From positions 2,339,001-2,403,000 of the forward strand of contig NZ_CP139141.1 of the NCBI RefSeq assembly GCF_034059295.1: a stretch of DNA of 64,000 nucleotides, read 5' to 3'. Every line of letters begins with the position of its first letter. Position 1 is the first letter of the stretch. The DNA comes from Pseudomonas sp. HR96. GTDB lineage: Bacteria; Pseudomonadota; Gammaproteobacteria; Pseudomonadales; Pseudomonadaceae. The position numbers and the translations under genes were made by a program. Below the pieces are notes generated by a model that searched no databases, had not been told where the DNA came from, and saw only the letters and a program-made list of their open reading frames with translations. Of this stretch, positions 8,123 to 16,126 are shown piece by piece.

Positions 8123-9514
8123 TCAGTGCGCGATCCGCTCCAGGGCCAGGTTGCGCGTGCGCGGGCCGAATACGCCGATGGTCAGCATCACCACCAACAT
8201 GCTGGCAACGATGAAGGCAAGCACCCCTGGCGTGCCGAAATGCTCGAGGAAGAAGCCGATCAGCAGGCTGCTGAACACCGTCGACAGGCGACTGAACGAA
8301 TAACAGAAGCCTACCGCTCGGGCGCGAATGTGGGTGGGGAACATTTCACTCTGGTAGGCGTGATAGCTGAACGTCAGCCAGGCGTTGCAGAAAGTGATCA
8401 TCACCCCGCAGACGATCAGCCCGAGCGCCGAGCTCTGCAAGGCGAACAGGGTGCCGAACAGCACGGTGCCCAGCGCCGAGCCGACGATGCCCCACTTGTT
8501 CTCCAGGCGATGCGCCACGCGCACGAACAACAGCGGGCCAAGGGGGTAGGCGAGGGTGATGACGAAAGCGTAGGCCAGGCTATGGGTCAGGCCGACACCC
8601 TGGCCATTGAGCAACGCCGGGAGCCAGTTGCCGAAGCCGAAGAAGCCGATGGCCTGGAAGATATTGAACGCCACCAGCATCAGTGCGCGGCGCCGGTACG
8701 GTGGCTGCCAGATATCGGCGAAACGTCCTGCGGCCACCAATGGCACCACTTCGACCTCGGGCGTCGCCAACGGTGCCTTGGCATCCTTGGCGCAGCGGGC
8801 TTCGATGGCCCCGAGCACGGCCTCGGCTTCATCCAGCCGCCCATGCTGCGCCAGCCAGCGCGGCGACTCGGGAAGGGCGCGGCGCAGCCACCAGATGAAC
8901 AGCGCGAACACTGCGCTGGCCAACACCACCCAGCGCCAGCCGGCCACGCCGAATGGCGCGTGCGGCACCAGCCACCAGGACATCAGCGCCACCGCCGGCA
9001 CCGACAGGAACTGAATGAAGAACGCGAAGGCAAAGGCCCGACTGCGCATGGCCTTGGGCACCAGTTCGCTGAGGTAGGCGTCGATGGTCACCAGTTCGAT
9101 GCCCAGGCCGATGCCGACCAGGAAGCGGCACAGGATCAGCCCCATGGCGCTGTCCTGCAAGCCCATCAGCACGGTGGCCGACGTGTACCAGAGAAGCGCG
9201 AAGGTAAACACCGCCCGCCGGCCATAGCGGTCGGCGAATGGACTCAGCAGGCTGGCGCCGATGAACAGGCCGAGGAAGGTTGCCGAGGCGAACGCGGCCT
9301 GGTCGGAGACGCCGAAGGCGCCGCCGCTGCCACTGGCGAAGATGCCGGCCTGGATCAGACCGGGGCTGATGTAGGCGGTCTGGAACAAGTCGTACAGCTC
9401 GAAGAAGCCGCCGACCGACAGCAATGCCACCAGCTTCCATAGCGCCGCCACGGCAGGCAGGCGATCGATGCGGGCACTGACATGGGCGACTCGTGAGGCA
9501 AGGGCGACGGACAT
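8123..9514 (-). CDS. MFS transporter, sugar/organic-acid porter type
   Basis: The 463-aa protein has 12 membrane helices. Motifs include SPFADRYGRRA between helices 2 and 3, GIGLGIELVTIDAYLSELVP at helices 4-5, and ALPESPRWL before the central loop, which contains about 60 hydrophilic residues. PESPRWL is a sugar-porter hallmark but also occurs in MFS carriers for niacin and aromatic acids. The substrate is unknown. It is monocistronic and convergent with the PACE gene. Confidence 0.8.
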   Translation of the reverse strand: MSVALASRVAHVSARIDRLPAVAALWKLVALLSVGGFFELYDLFQTAYISPGLIQAGIFASGSGGAFGVSDQAAFASATFLGLFIGASLLSPFADRYGRRAVFTFALLWYTSATVLMGLQDSAMGLILCRFLVGIGLGIELVTIDAYLSELVPKAMRSRAFAFAFFIQFLSVPAVALMSWWLVPHAPFGVAGWRWVVLASAVFALFIWWLRRALPESPRWLAQHGRLDEAEAVLGAIEARCAKDAKAPLATPEVEVVPLVAAGRFADIWQPPYRRRALMLVAFNIFQAIGFFGFGNWLPALLNGQGVGLTHSLAYAFVITLAYPLGPLLFVRVAHRLENKWGIVGSALGTVLFGTLFALQSSALGLIVCGVMITFCNAWLTFSYHAYQSEMFPTHIRARAVGFCYSFSRLSTVFSSLLIGFFLEHFGTPGVLAFIVASMLVVMLTIGVFGPRTRNLALERIAH

Positions 9515-9626
9515 CGGCAGGATCCAGCGAAGGTGATGCGCTGATTTTAATTGTTTGTTACGAGATATGTTTGTGATCGGCGTGCAAATGAAGGGGTATT
9601 TTGGTGGTGTGTTGCCGTTGAGCGCC

Positions 9627-9641
9627 TTTCATCGCATGAAA
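9627..9641. promoter_or_regulatory. Small palindrome upstream of the dehalogenase-like gene
   Basis: TTTCAT-CGC-ATGAAA is a perfect 6-bp inverted repeat in the 226-bp divergent gap between the MFS transporter and the dehalogenase-like gene. It could be a repressor site for either. No regulator gene is adjacent, and a palindrome this short may be chance. Confidence 0.25.
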
Positions 9642-9740
9642 TTGCCGAGCCAAGCGCCCAAGGGGTGATTGGCTTGGGCACTTTGCGCCGGTTGCGGCAG
9701 TCACTTGCTTGTCCCTTCAGGCTGTACGAGGTTTGCTGCC

Positions 9741-10628
9741 ATGCTCCCCGGATTCAAACGTGACCTGCGCCCGGTCAACGACATCGAGATTGCCTACCGC
9801 ATCGCCGGGCATGGTCCCGGTCTGCTGTTGTGGCATGGCCATCCGCAGACCCACGCCATGTGGCACAAGGTCGCCAGCCGCCTGGCCGAGCATTTCACCG
9901 TGGTCGCCGCCGACCTGCGTGGCTACGGCGACAGCTTTCGCCCCGAGGCTGACCCGGAGCATCGAAACTACTCCAAGCGCGAAATGGCCCAGGACGGTTT
10001 CGAGCTGATGCTTTCGCTGGGCTTCGAGCGCTTCAGCGTGCTGGCCCATGACCGCGGCGCCCGCGTGGCTCACCGGCTGGCGCTGGATCACCCGGGGGCC
10101 GTGGAGCGCATGGTGCTGCTCGACATCGCGCCCACCCTGGCCATGTACGAGCAGACCAACGAAGCCTTCGCCCGCGCCTATTGGCACTGGTTCTTCCTGA
10201 TCCGCCCGGCGCCGCTGCCGGAAACCCTGATCGAGGCTGACCCTGAGGGCTACCTGCGCAGTGTGATGGGCACTCGTCACGCCGGCATGGCACCGTTCAC
10301 CGAAGCCGCCTTCACTGAATACCTGCGCTGCCTGCGCCGGCCGTGCTCGGCGCGCGGTATCTGTGAAGACTATCGCGCCAGTGCCTCGATTGACCTTGAG
10401 CATGACCGCGCCGATATTGCCGCCGGGCGTCAGCTGGATCTGCCGTTGCAGGTACTGTGGGGCGCCGAAGGCACCGTCGGCCAGTTGTTCGACCCGCTGG
10501 CCGAATGGCGCAAGGTGGCCAGCGACGTGCGCGGGCAAGCGCTGCCGGCTGGCCACTACCTGGCTGAAGAGGTGCCCGACGAGGTGCTGGAGCAGGCGTT
10601 GCCGTTCCTGCTGGAGAGTCGGCAGTAA
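9741..10628 (+). CDS. Alpha/beta hydrolase of the fluoroacetate/haloacetate dehalogenase family
   Basis: The 295-aa protein should hydrolyse the carbon-halogen bond of haloacetates, or a related small acid ester. Seen in order: the oxyanion-side motif WHGHPQTHAMW, LRGYGDS, the nucleophile elbow AHDRGAR (Asp nucleophile; the family usually has GHDRG), DIAPTLAMYE, and YWHWFFL with the adjacent His-Trp pair used for halide binding. A Tyr that may complete the halide site occurs in CEDYRA, and the catalytic His in AGHYLAEE. The ATG at 9741 has GAGG about ten bases upstream; an in-frame upstream start at 9669 is not protein-like. It may be a genuine defluorinase or a homologue with another substrate. 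Confidence 0.8.
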   Translation: MLPGFKRDLRPVNDIEIAYRIAGHGPGLLLWHGHPQTHAMWHKVASRLAEHFTVVAADLRGYGDSFRPEADPEHRNYSKREMAQDGFELMLSLGFERFSVLAHDRGARVAHRLALDHPGAVERMVLLDIAPTLAMYEQTNEAFARAYWHWFFLIRPAPLPETLIEADPEGYLRSVMGTRHAGMAPFTEAAFTEYLRCLRRPCSARGICEDYRASASIDLEHDRADIAAGRQLDLPLQVLWGAEGTVGQLFDPLAEWRKVASDVRGQALPAGHYLAEEVPDEVLEQALPFLLESRQ

Positions 10629-10661
10629 GTATGTAGGGCCAGCGCGCGCGGGTCATCTGGT

Positions 10662-10688
10662 GTCCTGAGGCTTCCGCTCACTCAGGAC
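10662..10688 (+). promoter_or_regulatory. Start-site stem-loop sequestering the RBS of the first NEL toxin gene
   Basis: GTCCTGAG (10662-10669) pairs perfectly with CTCAGGAC (10681-10688) around an 11-nt loop. The only Shine-Dalgarno-like sequence before ATG 10698, AGGA at 10683-10686, lies inside the right arm, so folding would hide it. The paralogous gene downstream has the same arrangement. Confidence 0.5.
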
Positions 10689-10697
10689 GTCAGCCCC

Positions 10698-13600
10698 ATG
10701 ACCGACAGCAACCACCCCATCTCCCTCTTCGTCGCCGAGCGCCTGCCCAATTGGGTCAAGGCGTTGGATGCCAGCAGCCTGAAGGTCCTTGGCCAAAGCC
10801 TGCTGCTCGAACAAACCACTGCCCCCGGCGACTGGTTCGATAATGCGGCGCCGTTCGACCGCCAGGCCCTGCTTGATCGCCAGACACAGCGCGAGCAATG
10901 CCGGCAGACGCTTTCTGCGCTTATTCCGGACTTCAAAGGTGTCATGGCGTTCGCCGAGCAGCCATTGCGTGCAAAGATCAAGCAGACATTCGGGCAGGAT
11001 CTCGACGTCCACACCACCTCGTTGCTGTACGTCAGCGCCAGCACCTCATTTGCCGGCCTGGTCAGCCATTACACGGCCATGGAGCAAAGCCTGCTGCAGG
11101 CCGCTCTGCACAATTTCGACGCCGGCCAGGCCTTCGACAGCAATGCCGGGGTGGCTACCGCCAATGGCTACTCGCTGGAATATCTCCCTCACGAAGAACT
11201 GCAGTTGACCCCGCCGCAGAATCATGGCGACTTCCAACTCGACTTCACCGAGCTGACGCCCACCGCCGAACCCTATCCCTTGTTCCGCTACAACGAAGGG
11301 GCCAAGTTGGCGATCGCTCCGGCCAGCTTTGCGCAAATGTGTCGCGAACTCGACCTGGGGCAGCAGTATCAGGATTACCTGAGCGCCACCTTTGCACCCT
11401 CTGCTGTGGGGGAGGCCCTGCAGGCGCTGCGCGAGGCCGAGTTCTCCGTGCTGTGCCAGGTGGCGCTGATGCAGGATCACATCGATGCCGACGACTTCGC
11501 GATGCTCGAGGGTTGCCGCCTGGGCCGCCCGTTGAGTCACGCCGGCCGGCCGATGGAGGCATTGCGCTTGAAAATTTTGGCCACCGAGTTGCATGACGTC
11601 GTGGTGTTCTTGCCCACTGGCGGCAGTACCGAACCGTGCATCGTCTGGGTGCCGGGCGATTCGCGGGCGCCATTGAAACGGTACCGCAACAGCGGCGAAT
11701 TCATGAGCGAACTGGTCAAGCGCCTGCGCCAGCCTGGGTACCTGGCGGAATTTCTTGGCCGGGTGCATCTGGCCGACCGCGTCGCCTTCGGCCAACGGCT
11801 GGCGCAGCGGCTGGTAGACAGCTCGCCGAGCCTGGAGGTTACCCATGCGACCTGGGAGCCGGCGCTGATCGAACACATGCACCGTCGCCACCTGCTCTGG
11901 CTCAGCAGTCAGGCCCAGCATCAGGCAGTGCCGACCGCCGAGGCTGACAAGCTGGCCAGTATCGAGCGCTGGCAGGGCTACCTGGACACCGGCATCAACG
12001 TGTTGGGCTTCGCTGCCTTGTTCATTCCCGGGCTGGGCCCGGTGTTGCTGCCGATCATGGGTGCGCAGATGATGGGCGGGCTGTACCACGGCCTGGCGGA
12101 CCTCGCCGAGGGCGACAAGGCCCAGGGCTGGAGCCATCTGGCCGGGCTGGCGTTGAATCTTGGACTGATGGGGGTGTTCCATCAAGGCATGAAACTGACC
12201 ACCGAGATCAGCCCATTCACCGACAACCTGCTGCCGGTCGAGGGGCCGGATGGCGTCGCGCGCTTGTGGAACGGCGACATTCGGCCCTACGCCGCCGAGC
12301 TGGCCATCGATCCGGCCTGGCGGCCCAACGCCTTGGGCCTTTACGAAGTCGAAGGCGTCGAGTACCTGCCGCTGGACGGCAAGCTGTACCGTACCCGCGT
12401 CGACGAACTGACCGGTGAGCGTGTCATCACTCGTGCCGCGCAGCCGGATGCCTACGAACCCAGCCTGCGCGGCGGCGTCGACAGTGGCTGGCTGCATGCC
12501 GGTGACCGACCCGCGCAGTGGGACGCGTATGCCCTGCTGCGGCGTCTCGAACCACGCGCCGTAGCCCTGGACGATGCCCGCCTGGAGCAGGTGCTGAAGA
12601 TTGCCGATATCGACGAGCAGACACTGCGCAGCGCCGTCGCCGAGGGCGGCACGGTGCCGTTCGAGCTGCTCGATACACTTGAGCGGGCCGTGACCGCTCA
12701 AGAGCTGGACCGGGTGATCGCCGCCCTCGCCAATGGCGACGCAGTGAGCAGCCTGCATTCGATACCGGTCGAGGCCATGGTGCAGGCGCCGACCTGGCCG
12801 CAGGACATCGTCCTCAAGGTGTTCGAAGGCAGCGAGCCCTGGGGCGAATCCAGCGAGTATGGAGACACCGTGCTGCCGCAGGGGCGGCGGATCGCGCTGA
12901 TGCGCGACGACTTTACCCGTGCCGACCGTCTCGCGCCGATCCTCAAGGGCCTGGGCGAGGAGGGCCTGGAGACCCTGTTGGGGCAAAGCACCAGCGCCGC
13001 CGAGACTCAGACCGTGCAACTGCAAAAGCTGCTGGCCAGCGAGCTGCAGACTCAACGTGCACGCCTGTTCGAGCAATGGCACGCCACCGAGCTGGCCAGG
13101 CCCGGGTCGACTGCCGTGGCCAGTGCCGAGGAGCAGCTGGTGATGCGCCAATTTGCGCGGCTCGATCAGCCGCTCGCACGCTCTGTGGTGGACAGCGCCA
13201 GTATCGCCGAACAGGCGTTGCTCAAACAGGGCCGGTTGCCGCTGCGCCTGGCCGAACAGGCCCACCATCTGCAGCGCAACCTGCGCTTGAACCGTGCCCT
13301 GCTGGAATGCACCTATGCCCCAGGGCAGAGCGCCGACAGCCAGCGGCTATTGCTCGCTGCCCTGGGCCGGCAGGAAGGTTGGGGTGACCACCTGCGCATT
13401 GAACTGCGCAGCAACGATGCGGCGCGTACCCTGCTCGCAGCGGCAGGGCCGGAGCAAGCCACGCTGCAGCGCAGCATCACGGTAGGGGCAAGGGGCTTCG
13501 TGACAGCCAGCGGGCCCGCAACCCGCAGCTTGAGCGAGGCACTGCTGGCGGTGCTGCCCACAGCCGAACGCTCGGCCCTGGGTGCTTCGGCCGACGATGC

Positions 13601-16019
13601 GTCGACGCTGCAAAAGGCGCTGACCGAGCAGGCGCTGGCCGACCGCCAGGCCAGCGCTCGGGCGCTGGGGCAGGCCGACGCGCAGCCCTGGTTTCGCCCA
13701 CCGATGCGCAACAGCCGCGGGCAACTGGGCTACGTGCTGAGCGGGCGCGGGCCGAGCTGGGCTGATCCGTTGCTGTTCCCGGGCTCGCGTGAGTACCGTC
13801 TGCGCGAATTGTTCCCAACCCTCAACAGCAACGCCCGCAACCACATCGTGCGCAGCCTTCGGGGCCCCTTCGAGACTGCGCTGATGCGGCTGGAGACCGA
13901 GCTACAGGTGCTCAAGGACAGCCTCGGGGTCTGGGAGAGCCAGGCGCAGACGCCTGGGCACCAAGGCGTGCGCCAGGAGATCAGCCGCCGCCTGGTGGCA
14001 GCCTGGCGTCGGCAGGAACTGCCGCAACCTCGAGCCCCGTACAACGCCAATAAAGTGGGGATAGGCCTTGATCTGTCGGGTCTGCAAGGCGGCACGCTGC
14101 CGGTATTGGTGGCCGACTTCAGCCACCTTCAGTGGTTGGACTTACGCAATATGGGCCTGGGCGAAGCTCAGCTCGAAGGCTTTCTGCCGTCATTCAAGCG
14201 CTTGACCAACCTCAACCTGAGCTACAACCAGCTGACGCAGCTGCCCGCCGGCTTGCCCGAGCTGCAAAACCTGCTGATTCTCGACCTCAGCGCCAACCAA
14301 CTGCAATGGCGCACGGGCCTGCTTGCGCCCCTGGAGGAAACCTCGGTGGCAGTGCTGGGCCTGAGCGGGAACTCGCTGGCGCTGTCGGGCGAGGGCATGC
14401 AGGCCTTGGCGCAGCTCAAGTCCCTGCGCGAGCTGGACTTGCGCGACGCCGAACTGGTGCTCGATGCGGCCGATATCGAGCACCTGGCGCAAATCAATCT
14501 GCGTCACCTGGATCTGCAAGGCAACCAGATCGTGCTCTCCGAAGCGGCAGCTGCCGCGTTTTCCGGGATGACCGAAATGGCCCGCATGCGCCTGGCGGAC
14601 AATCCCCTGGGTCGCTCACCGCAGCTGGCCAACATGATCAACTTGCGCTATCTGGACCTGGCCGACACCGGCTTGACCGAGTGGCCGGATGGCCTGACGG
14701 CGTTGATGGAACGCACGCCGATGCTGCTGCGCCAGGTCAGGCTGCCGGGCAACCCGCTGGTCGAGGTGCCGTCACTGGTTGACAGCGCATTCGCCACGGC
14801 GCCGCGCACGCCTTATCTACTGCCCTTGGTGATCGACGATGCCGCACTGTCGGCGCAAAGCCTCGTGCATCTTCGCCAGATAGGCATCGAACCGGTGCTG
14901 GCCAACCCGCCAGACTGGATGATCGAGGCGGGCCCTGAGCTGCGTGACCGCTACCGAATGTTGCGCGAAGAAGCGGGCTCGGCCAATTTTCTCGAGGCCA
15001 TGCGCCGTGCCACCCTCAGCGCCGATTATCAGGCCAACCCCGCCTATCAACGTCAGCAGATGCAACGCCTGCTGCGGGACCTGACCCAGCAGCCGCCACC
15101 GATCGGCCTTGCCGACCTGCGCGCCCAGCTCTATGAGGCCGCCGATGGCGCCGAGGCCACCTGTGGCGATGGCCTGGAATTGTTGTTCAGCCAGGCGCGC
15201 AACCTGATGGAGGTATTTCGCCTGGCCACCGATCCCGGCCTGGTCGGGCCCCACGGCTTGCTGCCGGTCGTGGCTTATAGTCGGCGGCTGTACCGGCTGG
15301 AACTGGTGGATGACTACGCCCGCGCGATCAGCAATGCGCGGGTGCGCCGGCGCGCGATCATCTACCCCGGTGCCGCCGCGGCGGACGCCGCAGGCGGGCT
15401 CAACTTACCCCTGCTGACCGACGACCCTGCACTGCTGGGCGCCGCGGATGCACAGCTGCTGGCCTATGACCGCATTCATGACGAGGACCTGCAGATCGCT
15501 CCCGACGAGGCCGAAATCCGCCTGCGCCTGCGCCTGTTGCTGGCCGATGACCTCGAGCTGCCGTATCAGCCGCAAAGCATGCTGTACGAGGGGATGGGCT
15601 TCATCCAGGAGGCCACGGCCAGGCAGATCAGGGTGATGATCAACCAGCGGGTCACGGCCGCGAACATGCTTGACTGGCTGATGTTGCAGCAATATTGGGA
15701 GTTTGCCTTGCAGCGGGTCTACCCCGTCGAGTTCGCGGCGTTCGATGAGCGCTGGAACGCCGGTGCCGAGGCTATCTACGAGCTGGGCAGGCCGGACCCG
15801 GACCCGGTGGTGCTGGCTGAGGAAGTGCTGGCGGTGTTTCGCCAGACGCTACCCGAACAGGACTGGTCGAGCGGTGATCTCGCAGGTCGCATCAGGCTTA
15901 CGCCGGCCAACGCCGATGTGCTGCGTGGCGCCCTGAACCATGCCACCACGCTGGCCCGGCAGGCCCTGGCCCGGCGGCTGAGCGAACCCTTGGTCCAGGC
16001 GTTGCTGCCAGCGCAGTGA
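10698..16019 (+). CDS. Giant NEL-type E3 ubiquitin ligase/dermonecrotic-toxin-like protein
   Basis: The 1773-aa protein has the layout of Pseudomonas dermonecrotic-toxin-domain (DUF6543-type) effectors. Residues 1 to about 720 are the toxin-type N-terminal region, with a hydrophobic segment at about 432-495 that could insert in membranes. The middle carries the family segment near RIELRSNDA and a GYVLSGRG motif. Leucine-rich repeats span about 1123-1360 (for example LTNLNLSYNQLTQLP). From about 1400 a NEL (novel E3 ligase) domain begins, with the CxD catalytic motif at Cys1489-Gly-Asp1491. NEL enzymes such as IpaH and SspH ubiquitinate host proteins, so this is probably a virulence or predation-defence effector. 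No Sec signal or secretion genes are nearby. A shorter paralogue follows. Confidence 0.8.
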   Translation: MTDSNHPISLFVAERLPNWVKALDASSLKVLGQSLLLEQTTAPGDWFDNAAPFDRQALLDRQTQREQCRQTLSALIPDFKGVMAFAEQPLRAKIKQTFGQDLDVHTTSLLYVSASTSFAGLVSHYTAMEQSLLQAALHNFDAGQAFDSNAGVATANGYSLEYLPHEELQLTPPQNHGDFQLDFTELTPTAEPYPLFRYNEGAKLAIAPASFAQMCRELDLGQQYQDYLSATFAPSAVGEALQALREAEFSVLCQVALMQDHIDADDFAMLEGCRLGRPLSHAGRPMEALRLKILATELHDVVVFLPTGGSTEPCIVWVPGDSRAPLKRYRNSGEFMSELVKRLRQPGYLAEFLGRVHLADRVAFGQRLAQRLVDSSPSLEVTHATWEPALIEHMHRRHLLWLSSQAQHQAVPTAEADKLASIERWQGYLDTGINVLGFAALFIPGLGPVLLPIMGAQMMGGLYHGLADLAEGDKAQGWSHLAGLALNLGLMGVFHQGMKLTTEISPFTDNLLPVEGPDGVARLWNGDIRPYAAELAIDPAWRPNALGLYEVEGVEYLPLDGKLYRTRVDELTGERVITRAAQPDAYEPSLRGGVDSGWLHAGDRPAQWDAYALLRRLEPRAVALDDARLEQVLKIADIDEQTLRSAVAEGGTVPFELLDTLERAVTAQELDRVIAALANGDAVSSLHSIPVEAMVQAPTWPQDIVLKVFEGSEPWGESSEYGDTVLPQGRRIALMRDDFTRADRLAPILKGLGEEGLETLLGQSTSAAETQTVQLQKLLASELQTQRARLFEQWHATELARPGSTAVASAEEQLVMRQFARLDQPLARSVVDSASIAEQALLKQGRLPLRLAEQAHHLQRNLRLNRALLECTYAPGQSADSQRLLLAALGRQEGWGDHLRIELRSNDAARTLLAAAGPEQATLQRSITVGARGFVTASGPATRSLSEALLAVLPTAERSALGASADDASTLQKALTEQALADRQASARALGQADAQPWFRPPMRNSRGQLGYVLSGRGPSWADPLLFPGSREYRLRELFPTLNSNARNHIVRSLRGPFETALMRLETELQVLKDSLGVWESQAQTPGHQGVRQEISRRLVAAWRRQELPQPRAPYNANKVGIGLDLSGLQGGTLPVLVADFSHLQWLDLRNMGLGEAQLEGFLPSFKRLTNLNLSYNQLTQLPAGLPELQNLLILDLSANQLQWRTGLLAPLEETSVAVLGLSGNSLALSGEGMQALAQLKSLRELDLRDAELVLDAADIEHLAQINLRHLDLQGNQIVLSEAAAAAFSGMTEMARMRLADNPLGRSPQLANMINLRYLDLADTGLTEWPDGLTALMERTPMLLRQVRLPGNPLVEVPSLVDSAFATAPRTPYLLPLVIDDAALSAQSLVHLRQIGIEPVLANPPDWMIEAGPELRDRYRMLREEAGSANFLEAMRRATLSADYQANPAYQRQQMQRLLRDLTQQPPPIGLADLRAQLYEAADGAEATCGDGLELLFSQARNLMEVFRLATDPGLVGPHGLLPVVAYSRRLYRLELVDDYARAISNARVRRRAIIYPGAAAADAAGGLNLPLLTDDPALLGAADAQLLAYDRIHDEDLQIAPDEAEIRLRLRLLLADDLELPYQPQSMLYEGMGFIQEATARQIRVMINQRVTAANMLDWLMLQQYWEFALQRVYPVEFAAFDERWNAGAEAIYELGRPDPDPVVLAEEVLAVFRQTLPEQDWSSGDLAGRIRLTPANADVLRGALNHATTLARQALARRLSEPLVQALLPAQ

Positions 16020-16090
16020 TGTAGCCGCTGGGCCCGCGGCGTGAGCGACGCGGTCCAGCATTATGTAAAACCTGCGAGCCACTTCGCTCT

Positions 16091-16120
16091 GGTGTCCTGA
16101 AGCCCCTTCTTCAGGACACC
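16091..16120 (+). promoter_or_regulatory. Start-site stem-loop sequestering the RBS of the second NEL toxin gene
   Basis: GGTGTCCTGAA (16091-16101) pairs perfectly over 11 bp with TTCAGGACACC (16110-16120), with an 8-nt loop. AGGA (16113-16116) in the right arm is the only plausible Shine-Dalgarno sequence for ATG 16127. The stem is longer than, but clearly related to, the one before the upstream paralogue. Confidence 0.5.
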
Positions 16121-16126
16121 TGCACC

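Noticed and set aside
9670..9700. Sigma-54 promoter upstream of the dehalogenase-like gene
   Set aside because: TTGGGCAC and TTGC occur, but the GG to GC spacing does not fit the -24/-12 rule.
10662..10698. RsmA/CsrA site in the toxin stem-loops
   Set aside because: GGA is in the stem, not a loop, and the preceding bases (CAGGA) do not give the A-N-GGA core, so Rsm binding is not supported.
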